Shown here piece by piece: positions 1 through 8,110 of a DNA stretch of 64,000 nt (position 1 is the stretch's first letter; every line of letters begins with the position of its first letter). This stretch comes from Leucobacter salsicius M1-8 (GTDB lineage: Bacteria; Actinomycetota; Actinomycetes; Actinomycetales; Microbacteriaceae), in assembly GCF_000350525.1 (NCBI RefSeq), contig NZ_AOCN01000007.1:62001-126000 (forward strand), given 5' to 3'. The notes beneath the pieces were generated by a model. It was not told the DNA's origin and did not search any database. It saw only the letters and a list, made by a program, of their open reading frames with translations. A program made the position numbers and the translations under genes.

Positions 1-92
1 TACTCGTTGCCTCGGTCACCAGAATTCTTCCCGACTGGTGGTTCCCCCAGAAAGACTGATCCGGGGTACGGGGACAGCCCGGGAGAGCGCGC

Positions 93-1058
93 CTAGGAAA
101 GCTCCGGCTGCTTGGCAAACTGCCGAGTAAGGGCGAGCACCGCAATGACGACCGCCACGACGATCCAACCCGCCGCACCCACAACGCTGGCGAGTTCGGG
201 GCGAAGCTCTCCTCCCGCCGCCACAAAGAGCAGTGTCACGTTGCCCACGGCGTTGAGGGCGCCGTGCGCAAAGACCGCTGGCCACACTGATCCAGTGCGC
301 AGCCGAAGCCACCCGAACAGCACGCCCCAGAGCACACAGTTCACCGTCATCAGGGCCACTCCCCGCCAGTCGAACAGGCCATAGTTGTGGCCGAGCAGAG
401 TGAGGGGCGCGTGCCAGACGCCCCAGATCGCGCCGCTCAGTGCGAGCGCGGGCCAGGTGCCGAGCGGGCGCAGGGCAGGCAATAACCAGCCGCGCCACCC
501 GAGTTCTTCGCCCAGGGCAAGCAATGAATTGAGCACCGCGCCGAGCGGCAGCATCGCCAGTTGAATCGCGATCAGCAGCGCGGGTGGGGGCAGAATTCCC
601 GGGTCCATGCCGTCTGGCAGGGCGGCCTCATTGAGGGCCGCGAAGCCCGAGAAGTTCACGAGATCTAGGGTGACCCAACCCGCGAGTGCAGCGACCCCGA
701 CGGTCACAAACCCGATTGCCAGGGTGCCAAAGAGTGCCGCGACCGTCATCCACACCACGCGCTTCGCTGGCCGCAGCGGCCACAGGCCGAGAAAGCGCGC
801 GCGAGCCGTGCGGGGCGTGCGAGCCAGAAACACGACCACCAGCGCCGCGATCCCGGGGGTGAGCATCATCACGGGAGCGAGCAGCCCTGCGAGCAATGGA
901 GTACTCGCCGCTGCGGGGTCAGCCTGCCACAGGGGCATCGTGACGAGCCAGGCAAGCCCGTAGGCGAGTCCCACGAACAGCGCGACCGCGAGCCAGGGCA
1001 CCCGCTGAAGGCGCGTTGTCTGGGCGGGAGCGTTCGGGTCGGTGGTCTGATGCGTCAT
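93..1058 (-). CDS. CPBP family intramembrane metalloprotease
   Basis: A 321-residue polytopic membrane protein of the CPBP (Abi/CAAX-like) glutamic-type intramembrane protease family. Visible family motifs are EELGWRGWLLPAL (the EExxxR motif, about residues 184-196), WHAPL (the conserved FxxxH-type histidine) and FAHGALN near the C-terminus. About eight hydrophobic segments are present. The family processes membrane substrates or, in some bacteria, protects against self-produced bacteriocins; the substrate here cannot be inferred. It overlaps the next gene upstream (1055 onward) by four bases, so it is probably translated from the same message as the DUF1648 protein and the GntR regulator. 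The start is the ATG overlapping that gene's stop. Confidence 0.88.
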   Translation of the reverse strand: MTHQTTDPNAPAQTTRLQRVPWLAVALFVGLAYGLAWLVTMPLWQADPAAASTPLLAGLLAPVMMLTPGIAALVVVFLARTPRTARARFLGLWPLRPAKRVVWMTVAALFGTLAIGFVTVGVAALAGWVTLDLVNFSGFAALNEAALPDGMDPGILPPPALLIAIQLAMLPLGAVLNSLLALGEELGWRGWLLPALRPLGTWPALALSGAIWGVWHAPLTLLGHNYGLFDWRGVALMTVNCVLWGVLFGWLRLRTGSVWPAVFAHGALNAVGNVTLLFVAAGGELRPELASVVGAAGWIVVAVVIAVLALTRQFAKQPELS

Positions 1059-2188
1059 GATTCTTCCCCTGCGTTATTACTGTGACTCGCGTAAGTTTCG
1101 AGCAGCCCCGCCGCGGTCTCGGAGTCGTCCACCGTCAAGGCGAAAATACGGCCATCTCGTCGCGAAATGATGAGCCCTTCCCCCGAGCGCATCACGAGAC
1201 CGAACCGACCGGGTGCCCACCGCATTCCCCACCCGCCGAAATCACCGAGGGGCGAGATGTGGCTGCTCGCGGCGTGTGCCACGTCAGCAGCGGGGACGCG
1301 AAACACGGGCCAGCCCGCCACCGACCGGGCTTCGAGTCCGGCAACGTCGATGCGCACGCGAAACCACAGCGAGCAGGTGCTGAGCAGCAAGACGAGCGCG
1401 GTCACTCCCGTCATGATCCAGGTCGCGATGGGCTCCGTCTGCGCAATCCAAGCCGTGACCGTACCCATCGCGAGTGCAGCCAGAGCCACGCCCAACACGA
1501 TGATCAAGCTTCGAGACGGTCGCACCGTGCCCACCCACACCGCGCGTTCAGTTGTCGCGAGCGGCACAGCGTCGGCGGGGGCACCTTCCCCGCCCGAGAT
1601 GTATACCTTGGGTTGCACGAAGTACCCGACTGCTCCCAGCCCGATCCCAATGCCGAATGCGAGTCCCAGGGCCCCGCCAATACTCCCCGCGTCGCGCGCG
1701 TCCGCGAGCCCCAGCTGCATGTGAGTACTGAGCACCCCCATGAGTGAAATGCTGACGGAGAGCCCGAGTGACATCGCAGCGAGGAGGCGATTGAGGGCTG
1801 ACCACACTGCAATCGAACCCTTACCCGACCCAAACACCGCGAGCGACCCGATGAGCAGTCCCAGCCCGCCGCTCAAGCCGCCCACCATGGCAATGTTGAC
1901 GCCCGCACTCATAAAGCTGGTGGGCTCGTCTCCCGACCACTGGGTAGCAATCGGGTTGGGAGTGAACGGTAGCCACGTGATGAGCAGAATGGTCGCGGTG
2001 ATTGCGGCGGCCATCGGCAGCACGAGCCCCACCACGATCGCGGACACCTTCGCCCGGCGCAGTGCGACGAGCTCTTCATCACTGAGGCCGACATGCTCCG
2101 GAGGAAGCGGTCGGTTGGTCGAGCTTGACCGGCCCTGGGATGCTTCACTGGCACCCGGGTGGTGCGGGTGTCGGTGCAGTTCGTTCAT
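1055..2188 (-). CDS. DUF1648-like multi-pass membrane protein
   Basis: A 377-residue predicted membrane protein. After a charged N-terminal tail of about 45 residues, a segment with an LP...PIATQWSG pattern resembles the DUF1648 domain, which is frequent in proteins paired with YtrA/GntR-type regulators. Further hydrophobic segments follow, and the C-terminal part looks soluble. The frame stays open upstream to a TTG at 2242, but ATG at 2188 is preceded by GGAGG nine bases away, so this start is preferred. It lies between a small GntR regulator (ends 2243) and the CPBP protease (4-base overlap), making a three-gene minus-strand operon. The function is unknown. Confidence 0.75.
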   Translation of the reverse strand: MNELHRHPHHPGASEASQGRSSSTNRPLPPEHVGLSDEELVALRRAKVSAIVVGLVLPMAAAITATILLITWLPFTPNPIATQWSGDEPTSFMSAGVNIAMVGGLSGGLGLLIGSLAVFGSGKGSIAVWSALNRLLAAMSLGLSVSISLMGVLSTHMQLGLADARDAGSIGGALGLAFGIGIGLGAVGYFVQPKVYISGGEGAPADAVPLATTERAVWVGTVRPSRSLIIVLGVALAALAMGTVTAWIAQTEPIATWIMTGVTALVLLLSTCSLWFRVRIDVAGLEARSVAGWPVFRVPAADVAHAASSHISPLGDFGGWGMRWAPGRFGLVMRSGEGLIISRRDGRIFALTVDDSETAAGLLETYASHSNNAGEES

Positions 2189-2242
2189 GCGTCGTAGCCT
2201 CCGTGGCTCGTGCTGGTCATGTTCGTATTGGGTTGCAATCAA

Positions 2243-2617
2243 CTACGCCAGGTGTTGACGCTGCGCGGCACTCGCGCGCACGGACACCATCGCGGCGAGG
2301 GCCTCAGCACTAATGCCTCGCGCACGCGCGCGCTCGACGAGGGCATCAATGTCGCCATTCAACTCGGTGAGGTGGGTCACGGCCTCAGTGACCACGGCGC
2401 CGCGGCGGCGCTTCAGGTCGACAAGTCCCTCGTCGCGCAGCAGCTGATACGCGCGCAGCACCGTGTGCACGTTCGCGCCCAGCCCGGTCGCGACCTCGCG
2501 CGCGGGCGGCAGTACCGTGCCCTGCTCGATGCGCCCGGCGAGCATGTCACCGCGCACGGAATCGGCGATCTGCGCATAGATAGGCCGCTCGCTAGCTTCG
2601 TCGATCCGGATCAGCAC
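2243..2617 (-). CDS. short GntR (YtrA-type) transcriptional regulator
   Basis: A 124-residue GntR-family regulator with the N-terminal winged helix (IYAQIADSVRGDMLAGRI, then LPPAREVATGLGANVHTV as recognition region, about residues 12-58) and only a short C-terminal tail, the size of the YtrA subfamily. These usually repress their own operon, which encodes membrane proteins or ABC transporters. Here it heads the operon with the DUF1648 and CPBP genes. The start is GTG at 2617 with AAAGGAAG about eight bases upstream. No clear palindromic operator was found upstream, so autoregulation is an inference from the subfamily. Confidence 0.88.
   Translation of the reverse strand: MLIRIDEASERPIYAQIADSVRGDMLAGRIEQGTVLPPAREVATGLGANVHTVLRAYQLLRDEGLVDLKRRRGAVVTEAVTHLTELNGDIDALVERARARGISAEALAAMVSVRASAAQRQHLA
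2603..2612. repeat. first of ten copies of the palindrome GATCCGGATC
   Basis: Exact copies start at 2603, 7035, 12628, 24575, 26359, 28164, 29995, 49350, 52691 and 60152. Several extend to longer perfect palindromes, for example 14 bases at 24573-24586 and 29993-30006. Copies lie in coding sequence in different reading frames (Asp-Pro-Asp in some, Ile-Arg-Ile in others) and one lies just after a stop codon. The DNA word itself therefore seems to be selected or propagated. Confidence 0.8.
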
Positions 2618-2706
2618 GGGACACCGCTTCCTTTAGTTCTAATAAAACCCTATCAAACGCGCCCTACTCCCGACGCGCGAAACGGGCCATCGACCCAAGC
2701 AACGCG

Positions 2707-2750
2707 AACTGCCCCGCGTCGCTTCCTCGAGGGAGCGACGCGGGGCAGTT
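2707..2750 (-). terminator. hairpin terminator after the acyl-CoA dehydrogenase gene
   Basis: Perfect 17-base arms (2707-2723 and 2734-2750), extendable inward to a tiny loop, sit 15 bases past the stop of the minus-strand dehydrogenase. There is no long T tract, which is common for high-GC actinobacterial terminators. It separates this operon from the GntR operon downstream. Confidence 0.7.
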
Positions 2751-2764
2751 CGGAACAGTGCGAA

Positions 2765-3925
2765 TTAGAACGCAGCGATACCTGTGAGCTCGCGACCGAT
2801 CACGAGCTGGTGCACCTCGTCGGTGCCCTCGTAGGTGCGCACGGATTCGAGGTTCGCCATGTGGCGCATCACGGGGAAGTCAGAGGTGATGCCGTCGCCA
2901 CCCAGGATCGCGCGGCAGGTGCCGGCAATCTTGATGGCCTCGCGCACGTTGTTGAGCTTGCCCACCGAAATCTGCGCGTGCGGAAGCGTGCCCGCGTCCT
3001 TGAGTCGACCGAGGTGCAGCGCGAGCAGCAGGCCCTTCTGGTACTCGAGAAACATGTCGGCGAGCTGGCCCTGGATGAGCTGCTTGCCGCCGATCGGGGC
3101 ACCAAATACCTGGCGGGTCTGCGAGCGCTCGACCGCGGCCTCGAGGCACGAGCGCGCGGCACCCATGACGCCCCAGGCGATGCCGTAGCGCGCCTCGTTG
3201 AGGCACTTGAACGGCGACGAAAGCCCCTTCGATCCGGGCAGGATCGCGTCGAGGGGCAGCCGCACATCATTCAGATCGATCTCGGTCTGCAGCGATGCAC
3301 GCATCGACAGCTTGTTCTCGATCGCGCGCGCTTCGAAGCCCGGGGTATCGGTCGGCACGACGAAGCCGCGCACGATTCCCTCCTCGTCCTTGGCCCAGAT
3401 CACGCCGACCTGCGCGATCGTGGCGAGCCCGATCCAGCGCTTCTTGCCGTTGAGCACCCACTGGTCGCCCTCGCGGCGCGCGGTGGTGATCATCGTGTTG
3501 GGGTCGGAGCCGCCCTGCGGCTCGGTCAGCCCGAAGAAGCCGATTGCTTCGCCGCGCCCCATCGCGGGGAGCCAGCGCTGCTTCTGCTCTTCTGAACCGA
3601 ACTTGTAAATCGCGCCCATTGCGAGCGATCCCTGCACCGACAGTGCGGTACGAAAACCCGAGTCAACGGCTTCAAACTCCATCGCAACGAGGCCGTACGC
3701 CACCGAGGACGCACCTTTCAGCCCGTATCCGTTCATGTACATGCCGAACGCACCGAACTCTCCAACGGCGGGCAACAGCTCGACGGGCAGGCGTCGCTCT
3801 TCAAAGGCGTCGTCAATGATCGGCTGGATCTTGGTCTGCGCGAACTCGCGAGCCTTTAGCTGCCACTCGCGCTCCTCCTCGGTGACATAGTCTGCAACGT
3901 CGAAGAGCTGGTCAATCGTGGTCAT
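2765..3925 (-). CDS. gcdH: glutaryl-CoA dehydrogenase (acyl-CoA dehydrogenase family)
   Basis: A 386-residue FAD enzyme expected to oxidise and decarboxylate glutaryl-CoA to crotonyl-CoA and CO2. The segment FRTALSVQGSLAM aligns with the glutaryl-CoA dehydrogenase motif GYRSAMSVQSSLVM; its Arg92 corresponds to the arginine that binds the substrate gamma-carboxylate. The catalytic base is Glu366 in YEGTDEVH, and the C-terminus ...GRELTGIAAF also fits this subfamily. FGLTEPQGGSDP is the FAD/substrate loop. The start ATG at 3925 has AAGGAA upstream. It lies 74 bases downstream of a family III CoA-transferase on the same strand, an arrangement that supports glutarate (or lysine-derived glutarate) catabolism. 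The alternative is another short acyl-CoA dehydrogenase, but the arginine motif argues against it. Confidence 0.88.
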   Translation of the reverse strand: MTTIDQLFDVADYVTEEEREWQLKAREFAQTKIQPIIDDAFEERRLPVELLPAVGEFGAFGMYMNGYGLKGASSVAYGLVAMEFEAVDSGFRTALSVQGSLAMGAIYKFGSEEQKQRWLPAMGRGEAIGFFGLTEPQGGSDPNTMITTARREGDQWVLNGKKRWIGLATIAQVGVIWAKDEEGIVRGFVVPTDTPGFEARAIENKLSMRASLQTEIDLNDVRLPLDAILPGSKGLSSPFKCLNEARYGIAWGVMGAARSCLEAAVERSQTRQVFGAPIGGKQLIQGQLADMFLEYQKGLLLALHLGRLKDAGTLPHAQISVGKLNNVREAIKIAGTCRAILGGDGITSDFPVMRHMANLESVRTYEGTDEVHQLVIGRELTGIAAF

Positions 3926-3999
3926 GTGGGTTCCTTACTCTGAGAAGTTCGGGGCAAAAAATGAAGCTTGGGGTGACTAAATTTCAGGGGCCGGATCGC

Positions 4000-5199
4000 C
4001 TAGCGATCACGCCACTTGGCGTCTTGATGCTCGCCCACGTTGGGCGGCGGCGCGTGGTAGGTGGCGGGGGTGCGCGACAGCGAAATGGGCAGCGCCACCG
4101 AGCTCAGCGTCTGGCTGGAACCGTCGGGCGCGGTCGCCTCCGTGCGGGCGATCGTGCCGAGGCCGAGCGACTCGGCCAGGTCGAATGCCTGCCCGATCGT
4201 GTTGACTCGACCAGCCGGAATGTTGGCGGTGGTGAAGGCATCGATCCACTCCTGCGCGGGACGGGTACTCAGTTTGGTTTCGAGGGCCGACCGCAGCGCC
4301 ACACGATTGGCGACGCGGGCCGGGTTGTTTGCGAACCGCTCATCAGTGGCGAGCTCGGGGGCGCCGATCACCTCGCACAGGCGCGCGAACTGGCCGTCAG
4401 TTCCGACCGCGAGAGCGAGGGACTGGTCGGCGGCGTGGAACGTCTCGTACGGCGCGATCGACGGGTGTGCGTTGCCCATGCGTGTGGGCGAGACCCCGGT
4501 CTCGAGAGTTGACGACGCCTGGTTGGCGAGGGCCGACAGGAGCGAGCCGAGCAGCGTCACCTTGACGTGCTGTCCCGCGCCAAACGACCCCGAGCCTTCA
4601 GTGTCGCGGGCGCGCAGTGCGGCCTGGATACCGATCACCGAGTTGAGGCCCGTGAGGATGTCGACGAGCGCGACGCCCACCTTGTTGGGCTCGCCACCGT
4701 CAGCATCGGACTGGCCTGTGATGCTCATGAGGCCGCCGACGGCCTGTACAAGCAGGTCGTAGCCCGGCAGATCCTTGCCTGCCTCGTCACCGAAGCCCGA
4801 GATCGAGCAGTACACGACGCCCGGGTTCGCGGCTGCAACCGTTTCGTAGCCGAGCCCGAAGCGGTCCATGGTGCCGGGCTTAAAGTTCTCGATGACGACG
4901 TCGGCCGTGGCGGCGAGCTCGCGCGCACGCTGCATTCCCTCGGGGGCGCGCAGGTCGCACACGACCGAGCGTTTGCCGCGGTTGACGCCCGCGAAGTAGG
5001 TGCTCTGACCAATCGCGTTGGTCGGCGGGTTCCATTGCCGGGTCCCGTCGCCCTCGGGGCTTTCGATCTTGATCACATCTGCGCCCAGGTCGGCGAGGAT
5101 CATGGTGGCGTGCGGCCCCGCGAGTACCCGTGAGAAGTCGGCGACCCGAATTCCCGAGAGCGCGCCGCCCTGCTGCCCGTTCGATGCCCCAGCTGCCAC
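4000..5199 (-). CDS. CaiB/BaiF family III CoA-transferase, probably glutarate CoA-transferase
   Basis: A protein of about 399 residues of the formyl-CoA transferase (family III) type. Features include LSGIRVADFSRVLAGP near the N-terminus, GADVIKIESPEGD, NRGKRSV, and PGYDLLVQAVGG, whose Asp (about residue 148) corresponds to the catalytic aspartate that forms the acyl-anhydride intermediate. Human SUGCT and bacterial relatives move CoA onto glutarate; with the glutaryl-CoA dehydrogenase directly downstream this is the most economical role. The frame allows GTG at 5205, but GAGGA abuts that codon. The GTG at 5199 has proper spacing and is preferred. A PucR regulator is divergent, 133 bases away. 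Substrate identity is inferred from context only. Confidence 0.82.
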   Translation of the reverse strand: MAAGASNGQQGGALSGIRVADFSRVLAGPHATMILADLGADVIKIESPEGDGTRQWNPPTNAIGQSTYFAGVNRGKRSVVCDLRAPEGMQRARELAATADVVIENFKPGTMDRFGLGYETVAAANPGVVYCSISGFGDEAGKDLPGYDLLVQAVGGLMSITGQSDADGGEPNKVGVALVDILTGLNSVIGIQAALRARDTEGSGSFGAGQHVKVTLLGSLLSALANQASSTLETGVSPTRMGNAHPSIAPYETFHAADQSLALAVGTDGQFARLCEVIGAPELATDERFANNPARVANRVALRSALETKLSTRPAQEWIDAFTTANIPAGRVNTIGQAFDLAESLGLGTIARTEATAPDGSSQTLSSVALPISLSRTPATYHAPPPNVGEHQDAKWRDR

Positions 5200-5332
5200 A
5201 ACCACTCCTCGTCACACGTCACAATTGGTGCGCGGTAGTGCACCGTATGCTCAGCAGTCTACGGTGGCCTGCACCCCAAGACCCCGCAGCATTGCACACT
5301 CACCTCGACTCGCATCGTGCAAGAATGACAGT

Positions 5333-6874
5333 ATGGCTTTCTTGTCACAGCTCATCGCGCTCCCCGATTTGGGGCTACGCCTGATCAAGGCGGGCCCGGG
5401 CGACCCCGAGATCAGCTGGGTATCGACCACCGAGCTCCTCGACCTGAGTGAGTATCTCGACGGCGGCGAAGTGTTGCTCACAACGGGCCTCGCGTTCTCC
5501 CATGACGACCCGCGCTGGCGTGACTTCGTGGCAAGTCTCAATCGCGCTCGTATAGCGGCCATCGGCTTTGGTATCGGCGTAAATCACGACGCGGTGCCCG
5601 CCACCCTCATCCAAGCGGCTACCCAGTACCGTGTCGCGCTGTTCGAGATCCCCCTCCCTACCCCGTTCGTGGCGATCAGCAAGGCGGCTGCCGGACTGCT
5701 CCGCGCCGACGAGTTACGTGCGGCCCGCAGCGCACTCCAGGTGCAGCAACGGCTGCTCGACGGCGCGCGCGGCGACCAGGACCCGGCCGAGGTACTCGCG
5801 GTCATCGCGCAGGCCACGGGCCGCCACCTCGCCCTCGTCACGACCGACGGCACACTCGTCGCGAGCACCGCGGGCTTTGCTTTCCAGCAGGGTGCAATAG
5901 AGTACATCGATCTCGATCGGGAGGGCACGCTGCGGCTCGGGGTCACCGGCACCGCGCCGCTCACCCCCGAGGGCAACGCGATTATTGCCGCAGGCTCGAT
6001 GGTGCTCGGTCTCGGGCTCCACGGCGGCCGCGCCGACGAGCTGCGCGAACGCGAGCGCTGGGAACGCCTCGCATCCGGGTTACTCACGGGCACGCACGGC
6101 CCCGATGCACTCGAGATCCTCGCTCCAGCTCTGCCCGAGGCCGAGCACCCCACTCGCCTACGCGCGATCGCGGTGCAGGGCGGTGCGGAAGACGTGGGGG
6201 CCTGGCGTCGACGCCCCCGCAGCGGGCTGGATCGCCTTGTTGCGCCGGATCCCTCGGCCCCGCGCGCGCCCGGACTCGGACTGGCCTGGCAGGTTTGCCC
6301 CGATACTGAGGAAGCGGTCGCCGGTGCGCTCTCCGCTGCGGCGGCCCACGGTCTCGACGCTGTGGTGGGTCGCCCCGTACCCGCGACGCATACGCCGGTG
6401 AGCCGCCGATCCGCCGCCGGGAGGCTGCGTGCGCTCTCCCCCACCGAGCCCCTCTACCGGGCACCCCGCGTACCCACGGTGGTGTGGGCGGACCGCGATG
6501 CTCCCTTGTTCGATGCGCTCGTCGGGCTCTCGGAGTCTGGCGCGGTGCACACGCTCGGCAGCCAGGTGCTAGGCCCCTTGTCATTGCACGCTGAGCGGGC
6601 AGATCTGCCCGATGAGACCGGGCAGGTCGCGCGGCCCGCGGAAACGCTCACGTCGGCCGAGCGCGATCAGTTGCGTGCCACCCTCACTGCGGTGTTCGAA
6701 CATGATGGACAGCGCGGCCCTGCCGCCGCATCCCTCGGCATTCACCGCAACACACTGCGCGATCGTGTCGCACGCATCGAGCGGCTCACGCAGCGGTCTC
6801 TCAGCGACCCCGACGATCGCGCTGAGCTGTGGTTTGCGCTCAGGCTCGAGGACGTGTCCCCGGAACGGGCCTAG
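5333..6874 (+). CDS. PucR family transcriptional regulator
   Basis: A 513-residue regulator. The N-terminal PucR domain contains EYLDGGEVLLTTGLAF (about residues 37-52). The middle is a variable GAF-like sensory region. The C-terminal HTH_30 domain carries AAASLGIHRNTLRDRVARIE, typical of PucR/CdaR proteins. The frame is open for 315 bases further upstream, but that part runs antisense to the CoA-transferase and is not credible; ATG at 5333 starts exactly at the conserved domain. No good ribosome binding site is visible, so a short or leaderless mRNA is possible. It is divergent from the CoA-transferase/dehydrogenase operon and is the likely regulator. Four TGCAC/TGCAA words in the intergenic region (5239-5321) are possible but unproven sites. 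Its stop overlaps the convergent neighbour by four bases. Confidence 0.87.
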   Translation: MAFLSQLIALPDLGLRLIKAGPGDPEISWVSTTELLDLSEYLDGGEVLLTTGLAFSHDDPRWRDFVASLNRARIAAIGFGIGVNHDAVPATLIQAATQYRVALFEIPLPTPFVAISKAAAGLLRADELRAARSALQVQQRLLDGARGDQDPAEVLAVIAQATGRHLALVTTDGTLVASTAGFAFQQGAIEYIDLDREGTLRLGVTGTAPLTPEGNAIIAAGSMVLGLGLHGGRADELRERERWERLASGLLTGTHGPDALEILAPALPEAEHPTRLRAIAVQGGAEDVGAWRRRPRSGLDRLVAPDPSAPRAPGLGLAWQVCPDTEEAVAGALSAAAAHGLDAVVGRPVPATHTPVSRRSAAGRLRALSPTEPLYRAPRVPTVVWADRDAPLFDALVGLSESGAVHTLGSQVLGPLSLHAERADLPDETGQVARPAETLTSAERDQLRATLTAVFEHDGQRGPAAASLGIHRNTLRDRVARIERLTQRSLSDPDDRAELWFALRLEDVSPERA

Positions 6875-7494
6875 TACAGCAAGAACTGAGCCGTGCCGCT
6901 GCCCTGGACGCCAGCCGCCGCAGCCCGCAGGTGGTAAGAGGCTCCGCCAGCTGCCACCGGGTCCCGTGTAATGTCGCAGGTCTCGGCGCTCGATCGGGTG
7001 CGATCCCACGCAATCGGCTCCGTCTGCACGGCCTGATCCGGATCAAGAATCACCGCGAGTGCCTCGGGCTCGGACTGGCAGTCCACCGATCGCCACACTT
7101 GATCGTCCCCGCTCGACACGGTGAATTCCATGCCGGCCGTCCCCAGATCCGCGCTACACGGTTCGGTACCGGCGTTGACGACGCTCAGAAACAGCTGCGG
7201 CAGCTCCCCCTCGGCGTAATCCGTCTTATCGGTGCCGGGGGTGACCTTGAGCTGCCCTGACTGGCAGGCAGGCACGTCGCCTTCCTTGGGCTCCGGCGAC
7301 TGCGCGGTCTGTGCCGCCAGGTCCGTGGGGAGTTTGACCTCATTCGCCTCTGGAGCTCCGGCACCGGATCCCGGCTTCAGAATCGCGAGCACGATGACCG
7401 CGATAACTGCGAGCAGGACCGCGAGTACGACCAGGCGACGGCGCAGGTACACCTTGGCTGATTTGGGCCCCACGGGGTCACGAAAGGTCGACAT
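6871..7494 (-). CDS. single-pass membrane-anchored protein of unknown function
   Basis: A 207-residue protein with a short cytoplasmic N-terminus, one strong transmembrane helix (about residues 20-41, rich in V, A, L, I) and an extracytoplasmic domain of about 160 residues. The domain contains four cysteines (in DVPACQSG, EPCSAD, DCQSEP and ETCDIT), suggesting two disulfides outside the membrane. The beta-rich pattern (LFLSVVNAGTEPC) recalls DUF4232-like or immunoglobulin-like wall proteins, but no family is certain. It follows argA by 19 bases on the same strand. No Shine-Dalgarno is evident before ATG 7494. Its last bases overlap the convergent PucR gene. Confidence 0.75.
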   Translation of the reverse strand: MSTFRDPVGPKSAKVYLRRRLVVLAVLLAVIAVIVLAILKPGSGAGAPEANEVKLPTDLAAQTAQSPEPKEGDVPACQSGQLKVTPGTDKTDYAEGELPQLFLSVVNAGTEPCSADLGTAGMEFTVSSGDDQVWRSVDCQSEPEALAVILDPDQAVQTEPIAWDRTRSSAETCDITRDPVAAGGASYHLRAAAAGVQGSGTAQFLLY

Positions 7495-7513
7495 AGCGTC
7501 AGCGTATCCCGGT

Positions 7514-8038
7514 TCAGCTGGCTAGGCGCTTGAGCATGCGCGTGTTGCCCAGGGTGTTGGGCTTGACTCGCGAGAGGTCGAGAAACTCGGCGACGCCCTC
7601 GTCCGTTGAGCGCAGCAGCTCGGCATACACGTCTGATGCCACGAGCTCGTGGTTCTCACCGACGTCCTCGAACCCGTGGCTCGTGAAGAAGTCCGTCTCA
7701 AACGTGAGGCAGAACAGCTGGGTGAGGCCAAGGTCGCGGGCGCGGGCCTCGAGCGCGGTGAGCAGGCGGTGTCCGACGCCGCGGCCGAGCCACTCTTGGG
7801 CGACGCCGAGCGTGCGCACCTCCCCGAGCTGATCCCACATCACGTGCACGGCACCATAGCCGATCACGTCGCCACCGGGCTCGCATGCCACCAGAAACTC
7901 GGGCACCGCGCCATACAGCTCGACGAGGTCTTTGCCGAGCAGGATTCGTCGGTTGACCAGAGGTTCCATCAGCTCAACCATGCGCGGCACATCTGCCGTA
8001 CGCGCGGGGCGAATGAACATCTCATCGGCAGCAGTCAT
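7514..8038 (-). CDS. argA: amino-acid N-acetyltransferase (N-acetylglutamate synthase, actinobacterial type)
   Basis: A 174-residue single-domain GNAT protein that should acetylate L-glutamate with acetyl-CoA, the first step of arginine synthesis. It closely follows the short actinobacterial type known from Mycobacterium (Rv2747): shared blocks include IRPARTADVP, the acetyl-CoA loop EWLGRGVGHRLL (about residues 82-93), LFCLTFETDFFTSHGF, and VAEFLDLSRVKPNTLGNTRM at the end. It lacks the amino-acid-kinase domain of classical ArgA. A second Met (8020) is possible, but the longer form keeps the usual N-terminus. A large hairpin ends only three bases before the start codon and includes the only weak Shine-Dalgarno-like AGG, so expression may depend on RNA structure. 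Confidence 0.88.
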   Translation of the reverse strand: MTAADEMFIRPARTADVPRMVELMEPLVNRRILLGKDLVELYGAVPEFLVACEPGGDVIGYGAVHVMWDQLGEVRTLGVAQEWLGRGVGHRLLTALEARARDLGLTQLFCLTFETDFFTSHGFEDVGENHELVASDVYAELLRSTDEGVAEFLDLSRVKPNTLGNTRMLKRLAS

Positions 8039-8041
8039 ACT

Positions 8042-8093
8042 TCTAGCCTACTGCTGGCTGGGCGATCGGTCGCACCGCCAGCAGTAGGCTAGA
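8042..8093 (-). terminator. long nested hairpin between the MFS gene and argA
   Basis: Perfect 17-base arms at 8042-8058 and 8077-8093 enclose a second small stem (GCGA/TCGC, 8062-8073). It begins 18 bases after the MFS stop and ends just before the argA ATG. The simplest reading is a terminator for the MFS gene. Because argA follows immediately, it could also act as an attenuator or mask ribosome binding. Confidence 0.65.
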
Positions 8094-8110
8094 TTCCTGT
8101 GTGACGACGG

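Noticed and set aside
17-40. Small inverted repeat CACCAG/CTGGTG just past the CPBP gene
   Set aside because: Only six base pairs with a 12-base loop and more than 50 bases from the stop; too weak to call a terminator.
2210-3595. Long plus-strand open frame across the GntR and dehydrogenase genes
   Set aside because: Arg/Gly/Leu-rich antisense frame typical of high-GC DNA; the opposite strand encodes clearly conserved proteins.
5018-5332. N-terminal extension of the PucR regulator
   Set aside because: It is antisense to the CoA-transferase and the conserved domain begins right after Met at 5333.
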